From JBDTCS01 sp039923455 (GTDB lineage Bacteria; Bacteroidota; Ignavibacteria; Palsa-1295): a DNA stretch of 39,485 nucleotides. Below the pieces are notes generated by a model. It saw nothing but the letters and a program-made list of their open reading frames with translations, searched no databases and was not told where the DNA came from. Within the stretch, counting starts at the first letter, position 1, and every line of letters begins with the position of its first letter. The DNA is taken from the NCBI GenBank assembly GCA_039923455.1, contig JBDTCS010000286.1:1-39485 (forward strand). The letters are read 5' to 3'. This document shows positions 1-8,150 of the stretch, piece by piece. The translations under genes and the position numbers were made by a program.

Positions 1-384
1 AATGTCCAAACCGTTACCAAATAACTCGACAGTGAATTCGCCATCAAAGGTTTGAAATCTGAGCGTTGAATTTCGAGCGCCAATGTTCTGTGGGCTAAAA
101 CGAATCGTTACAACCTGCGTACCACCAACCGGAAGAACCAAACTGGGTGTCGATGGAACGATCACCTTGAACTCACCGGTCGAGTTTCCACCAGCGACGA
201 AGATATTATCTATCTGAAGATCTACGGGGCCGGTGTTCGTTATGAGGATGTTGCTGTCTTTGCTAAAGTTGGTCTTTAGCGTTTTGAAATCCACTACAGC
301 AGGAGTTGCCGACATTCGCACGTTGGCGAAGCCGTTTAAGGTAAGTATGGATAGCCATAACAGCGGAAAAACGAACCTCCGCAT
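1..384 (-). CDS. Secreted choice-of-anchor D (ASH-like) domain protein, C-terminus cut by window edge
   Basis: An open frame runs from the ATG at 384-382 to the left edge without a stop (128 codons seen). The N-terminus, MRRFVFPLLWLSILTLNGFA, is a clear signal peptide. It is followed by an immunoglobulin-like module with the pattern of choice-of-anchor D/ASH domains: an ILITNTGPVDLQI segment, a GEFKV strand, a PVGGTQVVTIRFSP turn, and an FQTFDGEFTVELFGNG ending. Such domains repeat in large exported proteins of Bacteroidota-like bacteria, often with a C-terminal T9SS sorting domain, which here would lie outside the window. The terminator at 481-522 separates it from the upstream M48 gene, so it probably has its own promoter in the roughly 100 bp before it. 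The precise function cannot be told. Confidence 0.8.
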   Translation of the reverse strand, partial: MRRFVFPLLWLSILTLNGFANVRMSATPAVVDFKTLKTNFSKDSNILITNTGPVDLQIDNIFVAGGNSTGEFKVIVPSTPSLVLPVGGTQVVTIRFSPQNIGARNSTLRFQTFDGEFTVELFGNGLDI

Positions 385-480
385 TAATTATTTCGGTCAG
401 TTAGACTCTTTGGTGCACAACGTCTCTATATAAAAGACACGAGAGGGGCAAGAAGTTACAGTTTCCGAGCCAAAAAAAGT

Positions 481-522
481 GATAAAAAATTAGGCATTTC
501 GGTAATTACGCCGAAATGCCTA
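481..522 (-). terminator. Intrinsic terminator after the M48 protease gene
   Basis: A perfect 12-bp stem (491-502 with 511-522) encloses an 8-nt loop. Read on the minus strand the stem is followed by a T-rich run (complement of 481-490), as expected for a Rho-independent terminator. It lies about 30 bp beyond the M48 stop codon, between that gene and the next minus-strand gene. Confidence 0.85.
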
Positions 523-550
523 ACGAAATATGGCTTCGAGACCTACGGTT

Positions 551-1402
551 TTAGCGGACCGTAGCGCGATAACTCTGATATTGCGCGGTCTTGAGCTGCG
601 GCTCGGATGGCTCAGGAAGCCCCGCTGCCTTCGTGTACTGGTTGATCAACGCTAGGCGTTCTGCTGACGGTGGATGTGTCAAAAAGAGCTTATCAAGGCT
701 CGAGGGATGCTCTTTGCCTGTCGCGAGAATCTTGGTCATGAAATACTTTATAGCGCCAGGATAATAAGGGCGGCCCGGCAAAACATTCAGATCATTGAAG
801 CTCCCGAGATCGGCTTCACGCTCATCGTCACGGCTGAATCTGAGTGACGTTAGGTTGCCTGCAAGGCTGGCCGCGATCTGTGCGAGTGCACCAGGGTTGT
901 TTCCGAGAGCGATTGCTGCGATAGTCTGCATGCCGTAAGCTTGCGTCATTTGGCGTGTTCCGTGGCGATGATCGGCGTGGGTGGTTTCGTGCGCAAGGAC
1001 TCCGGCCATCGTCGCTTCGTTGTCGACAAATTTGATGAGACCTGTGTAGACATACATTGGTCCACCCGGAATAGAAAATGCGTTGATCGTATTCGGATCG
1101 TTGATGATCGTAACCTGATAGTTGAAATCTTTATTCGTTACGTTCTTGCTCGAAACGATTGTGTTCTCAATATTTTGGAAATAACTCCGAAGCGCCGGGT
1201 CGTTATAGACAGGATACTGAGATGGATTCTTTGCAATCTCGGCTTGCATTTGTTGGCCAAGCTTCACGTCGTCGCTTTTTGCGAAAAGATTTATTCCTCC
1301 TGCGCAACCCATATAGATAGCGGCATTGAGAAGAATTAATACCGCGAGACCGGTAAGCGCCATAGGTGCGCGATCTGCAATTTTGTTTTTTAGTGAGATC
1401 AT
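551..1402 (-). CDS. M48 family zinc metalloprotease, membrane-anchored or lipoprotein
   Basis: The 283-aa product has the gluzincin zinc motif HETTH (H138, E139, H142) and a downstream EREAD motif near residues 194-198 that supplies the third zinc ligand, as in M48 (BepA/LoiP/Oma1-like) peptidases. A hydrophobic segment at about 14-31 ends in YMGC, so it is either a signal anchor or a weak lipobox with Cys33. The catalytic domain would then face the periplasm. Family members degrade misfolded envelope proteins; the substrate here is unknown. The ATG at 1402 is the natural start. It follows truA by 55 bp on the same strand, and a strong hairpin terminator follows it. No TPR domain is visible, unlike BepA. 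Confidence 0.9.
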   Translation of the reverse strand: MISLKNKIADRAPMALTGLAVLILLNAAIYMGCAGGINLFAKSDDVKLGQQMQAEIAKNPSQYPVYNDPALRSYFQNIENTIVSSKNVTNKDFNYQVTIINDPNTINAFSIPGGPMYVYTGLIKFVDNEATMAGVLAHETTHADHRHGTRQMTQAYGMQTIAAIALGNNPGALAQIAASLAGNLTSLRFSRDDEREADLGSFNDLNVLPGRPYYPGAIKYFMTKILATGKEHPSSLDKLFLTHPPSAERLALINQYTKAAGLPEPSEPQLKTAQYQSYRATVR

Positions 1403-1457
1403 ACGATTATAGTATTATTAGTCAATCAATAAAGTTGCAACCTGCTACGAGCGAAAA

Positions 1458-2231
1458 TTACCGCTCGACATTGCCCCACAGCCCATACTGAGATGGATAA
1501 CGCACAGCTTCGAGAACAAGTCCCCGAGCCGGAGCCGTGTATCGTGCACGTGCATGCTCCGTTGGAGTCAGCAGGAGATGTTCGAATTCGGCTATCGATA
1601 ATGTCCCCTTCCCAATCTCGACCATGGCGCCAACCAGCGCACGCACCATGCCTCGCACGAATCGGTTCGCGCGAATATTTAGCACAAAGTTCGTGCCACT
1701 CAGTTTCCACTCACAAATATCGATGGTACAGCGATAATGCTCGACATCGTCGGATCGTTTGCTGTAGGAGGTGAAATCGTGTTCACCCAAAAGCAAATTA
1801 CTGACCTTTTGCATCAGCGTAGTGTCGAGTGAAAAGCTCACAGCCCACATGTAGTCCCGATGAAGTGCAGCTCGTCCGAGATGAACAGTGTAAGAATATT
1901 CTCTTGAGACCGCAGAGTGCCTCGCATGAAAATCATTCGGGACATTCCGAATATCGTGGATTACGATATCGGTTGGGGTAGTGCCGTTTAGGGCCGCAAG
2001 CAATTTGAAATTTGTGATGCCGGAGAGTTCGGGAGTGTCCGCATGCGCAACCATTCCACGTCCGTGAACGCCGGAATCTGTACGACCGGCGCCGGCAACG
2101 GCAATCCGTTCTTGGTAGATCTGGAAAAAAGCATCTTCGATCTGCGACTGAACCGTTTGTGCGTTTTCTTGCACTTGCCAGCCCGCGAGTCGGGAGCCAT
2201 CGTACTCGATCAGTAGTGCGATACGTGGCAT
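1458..2231 (-). CDS. truA: tRNA pseudouridine(38-40) synthase TruA
   Basis: The 257-aa protein is full length for TruA, which converts uridines 38-40 of the tRNA anticodon stem-loop to pseudouridine in the cytoplasm. The N-terminal IEYDGSRLAGWQVQ strand and the active-site motif GRTDSGVH are present, with catalytic Asp at residue 52. The second half contains the expected NRFVRGMVRALVGAMVEIGKG segment. The start is ATG at 2231. It lies between a DUF5683 gene (31 bp upstream) and the M48 protease (55 bp downstream), all on the minus strand, so the three may be co-transcribed; no functional link is evident. Confidence 0.97.
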   Translation of the reverse strand: MPRIALLIEYDGSRLAGWQVQENAQTVQSQIEDAFFQIYQERIAVAGAGRTDSGVHGRGMVAHADTPELSGITNFKLLAALNGTTPTDIVIHDIRNVPNDFHARHSAVSREYSYTVHLGRAALHRDYMWAVSFSLDTTLMQKVSNLLLGEHDFTSYSKRSDDVEHYRCTIDICEWKLSGTNFVLNIRANRFVRGMVRALVGAMVEIGKGTLSIAEFEHLLLTPTEHARARYTAPARGLVLEAVRYPSQYGLWGNVER

Positions 2232-2262
2232 CTTAGGCTATTAACAGTGAAAGCACCAGCAA

Positions 2263-3045
2263 TTAAAATGTGTAATGCAAAAAGAGTGAGGCACCCTTCG
2301 GATCGGTCAGTGCGCCCATGCGAGGTCCGAAGATAAGATTTGATCCATGATCTTGGGGTTTTTCGAGCAAGGCCTTGTTATATTTTCGAGTCACGATAAA
2401 CGCATCGATTGCGCTGATCAAATGATTAACGACAATCGCTGCGAGCATGAATTGGCGATCGTTGTCAAGTGTCTGAACACGGATTCGGAGTGCGTCGAAA
2501 GTTTTCTCTTCCTCTTTTGTTGACCAACGCCATCCTTGCCCGTTCGAGATCAATTGATCCGGCTTACCTTCGCGAAGCATCTCCTCGTTGAAAATATCTG
2601 AGGATTGATATTGGCCTACGTGCGCAAAATAGTCACCGTCACCTCGTCTGGCTGAACTCGCTCCTGCTGACGAGATGGCATTGCTCTCCATGTCGTTTTG
2701 GAAATCGCTGGTATATACCGTTAAGCCAGCGTAGCCACCCCAGAGCACTACTTCGGAGCCTGATAGATATCTCCCAGCATCAAACCGACCGGTGTAGGCT
2801 TCCCCCAAACCAGGTACCAACGCGGAGAGCAGCGCAGCGAGCAATGGAGACTTCTTGTCCTCGGCGATCGTGGTTTCGATTGGCGATTGTGGCACGCGTG
2901 CACTCTCAAACGTAAATGAACTCAGGCTCGGCTGTGTGCTTTGGGCACTCACCCTTGAGGTATTAGCCAAAAGCGCAAATAAAACCAAAAGACGGAGCAA
3001 CGGAAATGACCTCCGAGCCGAAATAATTCTCAGACTTTTTACCAT
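2263..3045 (-). CDS. DUF5683-like secreted/membrane protein (copy 1)
   Basis: The chosen ATG at 3045 gives 260 aa with a clean signal peptide: a basic SARR region, a Leu-rich core and cleavage near VSA|Q. An upstream in-frame ATG at 3099 would add 18 residues without signal character. After a short linker comes the segment LLSALVPGLGEAYTGRFDAG, which matches the hydrophobic small-residue pattern of DUF5683 (P-G-L-G-x-x-Y). A further membrane segment follows (VVLWGGYAGLTVY), and another (LAAIVVNHLISAIDAFIV) lies near the C-terminus. The family is common in Bacteroidota-like genomes and has no established function. A second, shorter member is at 6125-6694. The gene is divergent from glmS and heads the truA/M48 run. 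Confidence 0.75.
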   Translation of the reverse strand: MVKSLRIISARRSFPLLRLLVLFALLANTSRVSAQSTQPSLSSFTFESARVPQSPIETTIAEDKKSPLLAALLSALVPGLGEAYTGRFDAGRYLSGSEVVLWGGYAGLTVYTSDFQNDMESNAISSAGASSARRGDGDYFAHVGQYQSSDIFNEEMLREGKPDQLISNGQGWRWSTKEEEKTFDALRIRVQTLDNDRQFMLAAIVVNHLISAIDAFIVTRKYNKALLEKPQDHGSNLIFGPRMGALTDPKGASLFLHYTF

Positions 3046-3290
3046 CAAGCGATGTTTACAAAACTGGAAAATTGCGAGCATCCGAGAAATCTCGGGCATG
3101 CGTATAGACTATCCTAACTCTTTTTAGGCAGTGATGTTTCCATAAGGACAGATTTTCCCCTTATTTTTACACGGGTGGCATTGGAACTTTGGAGAATTTC
3201 TCCCGTCGAAGACCCGTTGCCCTGGATCGAGGTGTATTTTTGGGGATTCCCCCGAGTTTCAAAACGGTGATCATTTAGCTCTAAGACGTT

Positions 3291-5189
3291 ATGTGCGGTA
3301 TTGTCGGGTATATCGGTAAAGAAGAAGCGACGCCAATTCTATTGGCTGGGCTAAAGCGCCTCGAGTATCGAGGGTACGATTCTGCGGGAATTGCACTCAT
3401 AGAGCAACGAGCCGCAAGTCATACTGGTAACGGTTCGACTCATGGCGGCAACGGTTCGACTAAGCGCAATACACTTGTTGTTGAAAAATGCAAGGGCAAA
3501 GTCTCCGAACTTGAAGAGTTAACGCGCAGTCTTCCGCTCCACTCGACGATCGGCATTGGGCACACGAGATGGGCGACGCATGGTGCCCCTTCGGATAATA
3601 ATAGTCACCCGCACACAGATCAAGATAATAAACTTGCGATCATTCACAATGGTATCATAGAAAACTACAATACCATTCGTGATACACTTCTCGCCCGAGG
3701 TCACACATTCAAGAGCGAAACAGATACAGAAGTACTCGCGCATTTGATCGGAGAATTCTACAAAGACGATCGGCCACTTAGCGAAGCAGTGCGTCTCGCA
3801 CTCAACGAAGTTGTCGGCGCATATGGAATTGCGGTGCTCGCCGTCGACAGTCCGGACGAAATCGTCTGTGCGCGAAAAGGCTCGCCACTTGTGATCGGTA
3901 TCGGTACCAACGATGATTACTTTGTCGCCTCGGACGCTACCGCAATTGTTGCGCACACCCGCCATGTGATATATCTTTCGGACAACGAGATCGCCTCGAT
4001 CACTCGCGAAGGCATAAAGACAAAGACGATCGAGAATGTCGATGTGACGAAACCGGTCGAGATGATCACCGTCGAGCTGGAGGAGATCGAAAAAGGTGGT
4101 TACGAACACTTCATGCTCAAGGAGATTCATGAGCAACCGAACACCATCACGGACGCGATGCGTGGAAGAGTTTTAGAGGAAGAAGGCGACATTGTCCTAG
4201 GTGGACTTCGCAATCATCTTCGTGATCTTCGCCGTGCTCAACGATTTATTATTAGTGCCTGCGGTACCAGCTTTCATGCTGCGCTCATCGGAAAATATAT
4301 GTTGGAGCAACATGCACAGGTGCCGGTCGATGTCGAATACGCAAGTGAATTCCGCTATCGCAATCCGATTGTTACGGAGAACGACGTGATGTTCTCTATA
4401 AGTCAATCGGGCGAAACCGCCGATACACTTGCTGCGATGCGCGAAGGCAAACGCAAAGGTGCGCTCTCGCTCGGAATCGTGAATGTTGTTGGTTCGAGTA
4501 TCGCTCGTGAATCAAGTGGTGGCGTGTACATACATGCTGGTCCCGAGATCGGCGTTGCATCGACCAAGGCATTCACTTCACAACTTACAGTGCTCGCGCT
4601 GATCACGATCATGCTCGGCAGAATGCGTTCGCTCTCTGTTATCGATGGACGCAATCTGATTCATGCACTCTTAAAGGTGCCTTCGCAAGTGAAGGAGATT
4701 CTTGATCGCTCCGAGGCTCCGATACGTGCGATCGCAGAGAAATTCAAAGGTGCCTCCAATTTTCTCTATCTCGGTCGCGGTTACAACTATCCTGTTGCAC
4801 TGGAGGGTGCGCTGAAGCTGAAAGAAATTTCCTATATTCACGCAGAGGGTTATCCGGCTGCGGAGATGAAGCACGGTCCGATCGCACTTATCGACGATAA
4901 CATGCCGGTCGTTGTCATCGCACCGAAGGACGAAGTGTACGACAAGATCTTGTCAAACATCGAAGAGGTTCGCGCACGCAACGGGCACGTGATTGCAATT
5001 GCGACGGAAGGTGACGAGCGCATTAAGCGTTTGGCCGAACATGTTATTTATATTCCGGAGACGCTCTCGATCTTCACACCGATGCTAACCGTGGTGCCTT
5101 TGCAGTTGCTTGCGTATTACATTGCCGAAGCTCGCGGGTGTAATGTCGATCAGCCGAGGAATTTGGCAAAGTCAGTTACGGTAGAGTAA
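3291..5189 (+). CDS. glmS: Glutamine--fructose-6-phosphate aminotransferase (isomerizing) GlmS
   Basis: GlmS makes glucosamine-6-phosphate from fructose-6-phosphate and glutamine, the first step to UDP-GlcNAc for peptidoglycan and LPS. The 632-aa product begins MCGIVGYIG with the nucleophilic Cys2 of the N-terminal amidotransferase. It continues with RLEYRGYDSAG, GHTRWATHG and HNGIIENY, then two SIS sugar-isomerase domains (SACGTSFHAA, SISQSGETADT, EGALKLKEISYIHAEGYPAAEMKHGPIALI), and ends DQPRNLAKSVTVE. It is about 20 residues longer than the usual 608-612. The excess is mostly a Gly/Asn/Ser/Thr insertion at about 44-60, encoded by a short duplication. The gene stands alone, with divergent DUF5683 upstream and a convergent lipoprotein gene downstream. 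No glmS ribozyme was recognised upstream. Confidence 0.98.
   Translation: MCGIVGYIGKEEATPILLAGLKRLEYRGYDSAGIALIEQRAASHTGNGSTHGGNGSTKRNTLVVEKCKGKVSELEELTRSLPLHSTIGIGHTRWATHGAPSDNNSHPHTDQDNKLAIIHNGIIENYNTIRDTLLARGHTFKSETDTEVLAHLIGEFYKDDRPLSEAVRLALNEVVGAYGIAVLAVDSPDEIVCARKGSPLVIGIGTNDDYFVASDATAIVAHTRHVIYLSDNEIASITREGIKTKTIENVDVTKPVEMITVELEEIEKGGYEHFMLKEIHEQPNTITDAMRGRVLEEEGDIVLGGLRNHLRDLRRAQRFIISACGTSFHAALIGKYMLEQHAQVPVDVEYASEFRYRNPIVTENDVMFSISQSGETADTLAAMREGKRKGALSLGIVNVVGSSIARESSGGVYIHAGPEIGVASTKAFTSQLTVLALITIMLGRMRSLSVIDGRNLIHALLKVPSQVKEILDRSEAPIRAIAEKFKGASNFLYLGRGYNYPVALEGALKLKEISYIHAEGYPAAEMKHGPIALIDDNMPVVVIAPKDEVYDKILSNIEEVRARNGHVIAIATEGDERIKRLAEHVIYIPETLSIFTPMLTVVPLQLLAYYIAEARGCNVDQPRNLAKSVTVE
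3426..3461 (+). repeat. Short in-frame duplication inside glmS
   Basis: Two near-identical 15-bp units (3426-3440 and 3447-3461, one mismatch) sit 21 bp apart. They encode GNGST twice, separated by HG (residues 46-57). They lie in the insertion in the amidotransferase domain, between YDSAGIAL and the VEKCKGKV segment. Confidence 0.85.
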
Positions 5190-5210
5190 TTTAACCCACG
5201 ACTTATTCTG

Positions 5211-6125
5211 TTAGGGGTTAAGTTTGCAGCGAAGCGCTACGTGCTGATTTAGCAAAAATATTCCTCCGGCGCCGGAGACTATTCCGAGCCATTCTGCGGC
5301 ACTATACGGCGTCATCCACCACCCGATCTCGTTAAGAGAGCGGCTATTGTAGAGCACAACGTGTCCGTTCTCGGTCAACGTAAGCAGCGTGTCATTCGAG
5401 CAGGAGATTGCCACAACCTTCAAATCTAGTGTCCTGCGAGATAGGACACTCCCAAAGCTGTCGTAACACTTGAGTGAACTGCCTCGCTGATCAAGGACGA
5501 TAATATGATTATCGCCGTCGATCGCAACATCCGTTGGGTTAACGAGCACCCCATCACTGCGCGAGTCGTTTGAATAGGCACCGATTGATTGCTGAATAGT
5601 CAGATCTGAAGTGGCACGAATCACACGTTTATTTTCCCCGTCGATAAAGAAAATATTTGCCGCATCATCTCCGGCGATCGCACGTGGATATCCGAAGCGG
5701 TTTTTTGGATTAGCATCCTCACGTGTGTAGAGCGTCGTGATATAGGTCAGATCTTTGCTGAACTCTACTATGCGATGATTGCCATAGTCTGCCACGAAAA
5801 CAAAATTGGAAAAGCGTGCATACACATCACTCGGTGCATCGAACTGATTCTGTCCTCGACCTACGCCACTCACTGCACGAACACTATCCCCTGCGGCATT
5901 GAACTTCGTGATAGAAGATGCACCACGATCGACAACGTAGCTATTTCCGAATTGGTCGATACTTATTGCGACGGCATCCGCAAACTTTCCAAATTCCTTC
6001 TCGAGAACCAAAGTCCCTGTAGGCCCAGAAATACGTTGAGTGGAGTTATTCGGAATACGCGCACAACCAGCAACTGCAATTGCTGCAAATCCAAAAACCC
6101 AAAGCATTCTGCGTTGCTTTTGCAC
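5211..6125 (-). CDS. NHL/six-bladed beta-propeller lipoprotein
   Basis: The 304-aa product starts with a strong lipoprotein signal: basic KQRR, a hydrophobic core, and lipobox AVAGC with the acylated Cys near residue 20. Behind it are NHL-type propeller repeats, seen as recurring segments such as AISIDQFGNSYVVDRGASSI, FVFVADYGNHRIVEFS, AANIFFIDGENKRVIR and VAIDGDNHIIVLDQRGSSL. It would be tethered to a membrane facing the periplasm or surface. The start is GTG at 6125, overlapping by one base the TAG stop of the upstream DUF5683 gene. An internal ATG at 6107 would remove the basic n-region, so the GTG fits better and suggests translational coupling. The ligand or partner is unknown. Confidence 0.85.
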   Translation of the reverse strand: MQKQRRMLWVFGFAAIAVAGCARIPNNSTQRISGPTGTLVLEKEFGKFADAVAISIDQFGNSYVVDRGASSITKFNAAGDSVRAVSGVGRGQNQFDAPSDVYARFSNFVFVADYGNHRIVEFSKDLTYITTLYTREDANPKNRFGYPRAIAGDDAANIFFIDGENKRVIRATSDLTIQQSIGAYSNDSRSDGVLVNPTDVAIDGDNHIIVLDQRGSSLKCYDSFGSVLSRRTLDLKVVAISCSNDTLLTLTENGHVVLYNSRSLNEIGWWMTPYSAAEWLGIVSGAGGIFLLNQHVALRCKLNP

Positions 6126-6694
6126 TATCTGAGAGGTAGATGAATTCCTATACGGTAGTGGGTATCGGCAGGAGAGAACATCAGCTTCGAAGTACTGGAC
6201 GGAGCTGCCACGGGACCGGAATCGCTCACATCAAAATCGAAAAGATTCGCGGCGATATATGCATCGAGGATATTTGCAATATATACAAGACCGGTATAGA
6301 TGTAGAATTTATCTCGATCATCGCGATAGAATTCTCGCAGCCTGGAATATTGATCGGCGCGACCGAGATCGCCGCGATTTGTCTGGTTCACAACCGAGTC
6401 AGCGGTATAATGATATCGGAAATTTTGAATCAAGGCACCATACACGAACACGCCGGTCACGGCATAAATGATCGGCACTTTCCACCACTGATTCAGATAG
6501 ACTTGTCCGAGTCCCGGCAAGAGCGCACTGAGTCCGAGCGCCAGTGTCGGTGAACGCGTCATGTGAAACGCCGAAGTGTCTTCAGATGACTTTGGCATTG
6601 AGCGTACTGTATCCACGTGCATCTGCGCATGCACCTCACGCCCTCTAGGAGACAGGAGCAGGAATAGGAGTGTAAGGATAAACCATTTCGTCAT
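6125..6694 (-). CDS. DUF5683-like protein (copy 2)
   Basis: Starting at the ATG at 6694 gives 189 aa with signal peptide MTKWFILTLLFLLL and a likely cleavage at VHA|Q. An in-frame TTG at 6715, overlapping the ridA stop, would add seven residues. The body carries the DUF5683 pattern LGLSALLPGLGQVYLNQWWK followed by a membrane segment (IIYAVTGVFVYGALI). A second segment near the C-terminus reads YIYTGLVYIANILDAYIAANL. The layout resembles the protein at 2263-3045 but is shorter. It lies 17 bp after ridA and overlaps the lipoprotein gene downstream by one base, so the genes are probably one transcript. Function is unknown. Confidence 0.8.
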   Translation of the reverse strand: MTKWFILTLLFLLLSPRGREVHAQMHVDTVRSMPKSSEDTSAFHMTRSPTLALGLSALLPGLGQVYLNQWWKVPIIYAVTGVFVYGALIQNFRYHYTADSVVNQTNRGDLGRADQYSRLREFYRDDRDKFYIYTGLVYIANILDAYIAANLFDFDVSDSGPVAAPSSTSKLMFSPADTHYRIGIHLPLR

Positions 6695-6711
6695 GCACGC
6701 ATGCACTTTTG

Positions 6712-7098
6712 TCAATCACACATGGCGATGCATTCGATCTCAACTCTCGCACCCTTCGGCAATTTCGAAACCTCGACAGTGCTTCGGGCTGGACGTGAGG
6801 GTGCGAGTTTCGATTCGTAGATCGAGTTGACAACCGGAAAATCATTTATACTCGTTAGAAAGATCGTCGTCTTGACAACATGTTCAAACGTGAGTCCGGC
6901 AGCCGCCAGCACGGCAGATATGTTCGCGAGCACTTGCCCAACTTCTTCCTCGATGCTGCTATTGTTTAGATCACCGGTTTTTGGGTCGAGAGGAATCTGA
7001 CCGGAGCAAAACAGAAATCCACCGGCCCGAATCGCTTGCGAGTATGGGCCAATCGGTGCCGGAGCGTTTTCGGAAATGATCGTCTCGAGTGTTGGCAT
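6712..7098 (-). CDS. ridA: RidA family reactive intermediate/imine deaminase
   Basis: The 128-aa protein is the normal length for RidA (YjgF/YER057c/UK114), a cytoplasmic trimer that hydrolyses reactive enamines and imines such as 2-aminoacrylate. It has the N-terminal APIGPYSQA segment and the signature RPARSTVEVSKLPKGARVEIE. Arg105 and Glu120 fall at the positions of the catalytic/binding residues known from E. coli RidA, so it should be an active deaminase. The ATG is at 7098. It lies 38 bp after parB and 17 bp before the DUF5683 gene on the same strand, a placement that suggests co-transcription only. Confidence 0.95.
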   Translation of the reverse strand: MPTLETIISENAPAPIGPYSQAIRAGGFLFCSGQIPLDPKTGDLNNSSIEEEVGQVLANISAVLAAAGLTFEHVVKTTIFLTSINDFPVVNSIYESKLAPSRPARSTVEVSKLPKGARVEIECIAMCD

Positions 7099-7136
7099 GG
7101 TCTCAGAAAAAATGATTGGCCTTAAAAATGATGAGT

Positions 7137-8123
7137 TTAATTAGAGTCAGCCGGAATGCTCAGCAGTAATTCGAAGATTCTTTCGAGATCATCTTCGGTG
7201 TAAAACTGAATCGTGATATCGCCTGCCCCATCCTGTTTCATCTTAACGCGGATCTGTGTGCCGAGCAATTGCTTGACTCGATTCTCCAAAGGTTCAAGTG
7301 CACGCGTATCGCGAAATTGATCTTCTGCATTTGGCTTCGAGGGTCGTCCTTGTTTTTTTGCAGCGCCTTCTTTTGGGAGATACTCTTTGACCGCGTCGCG
7401 TGCCAATTCTTCCAACTTACGCACGGAGAGGCTCTCGTGAATCGCTTGTTGCCAGAGTTCGATCTGACGCGTGGAGTCCGGGACTCCCATGATCGCTTTC
7501 GCATGCCCCATTCCGAGTGCACCGCCTCTTAGCGACGTGCGGATCGGCTCGGGCAATTTGAGCAATCGAAGAAAATTAGAGATCGTCGTTCTATCTTTGG
7601 CGATCTTCTCAGCAACCTCTTCTTGTGTCAAGCCACACTCGATGATAAGGCGCTCGTATGCTTCGGCTTCTTCGATTGGGTTGAACTGGGACCGTTGCAC
7701 GTTCTCGATGATCGCGTATTCGAGCATCTTTGCATTCGAATTCGCCTCGATCACATACGCCGGTATCTTCTTTAGACCTGCCTCTATCGCCGCACGAACG
7801 CGTCGCTCACCCGAAACAAGTTCATACTTTCCGCCACCGCTGCTTCGAACGGTGATCGCTTGAATAATGCCGTGCTCTTTGATCGATCCGATCAGTTCAT
7901 CGAGTGCCTCGCGTGGAAAGTCTTTCCGAGGCTGAAATGGATTCGAAGAAATTTGTGCGAGTTCAATCGCAGAGACAGAATCGTTTTGTGCGATCGGTGC
8001 TGTCTGCGTAGCTGCGGCGCGTTCACGACGGTGGCGCTGCTCTTCTTCATACGTGTCATCATCACCCACTGATGGGATCAGCGCACTCAAACCTTTTCCA
8101 AGAACGGATTTTACTTTGGACAT
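7137..8123 (-). CDS. parB: Chromosome partitioning protein ParB (CTPase, parS-binding)
   Basis: The 328-aa product has the chromosomal ParB layout. The N-terminus contains GKGLSALIP, which in the family contacts and stimulates ParA. It is followed by the NPFQPRKDF box (about 61-69), the GERRVRAA nucleotide-binding motif (105-112), ENVQRSQFNPIEEA (140-153), a helix-turn-helix (LTQEEVAEKIAKDRTTISNFLRLLKLP, about 165-191), a basic linker and a C-terminal dimerisation domain. ParB loads at parS sites as a CTP-dependent clamp and helps segregate the replication origin. parA lies 27 bp upstream. No parS-like site was seen in this window. Confidence 0.97.
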   Translation of the reverse strand: MSKVKSVLGKGLSALIPSVGDDDTYEEEQRHRRERAAATQTAPIAQNDSVSAIELAQISSNPFQPRKDFPREALDELIGSIKEHGIIQAITVRSSGGGKYELVSGERRVRAAIEAGLKKIPAYVIEANSNAKMLEYAIIENVQRSQFNPIEEAEAYERLIIECGLTQEEVAEKIAKDRTTISNFLRLLKLPEPIRTSLRGGALGMGHAKAIMGVPDSTRQIELWQQAIHESLSVRKLEELARDAVKEYLPKEGAAKKQGRPSKPNAEDQFRDTRALEPLENRVKQLLGTQIRVKMKQDGAGDITIQFYTEDDLERIFELLLSIPADSN

Positions 8124-8150
8124 GGAGTCGTTTACCTGGTAAGGTTTGTT

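Noticed and set aside
1420..2200. Overlapping antisense frames over truA and several other genes
   Set aside because: They lie opposite or within clearly conserved genes, have odd composition and no family signal. They are treated as chance open frames.
3128..3290. Possible glmS ribozyme or operator upstream of glmS, including the short repeat GGAGAATTTCTCC at 3191-3203
   Set aside because: The catalytic core of the ribozyme is not recognisable and the riboswitch is typical of Firmicutes. The 6-1-6 repeat is too short to call alone.
5191..5221. TTAACCC/GGGTTAA inverted repeat between convergent glmS and lipoprotein genes
   Set aside because: A 7-bp stem with a 17-nt loop and no T-run is weak evidence for a terminator.
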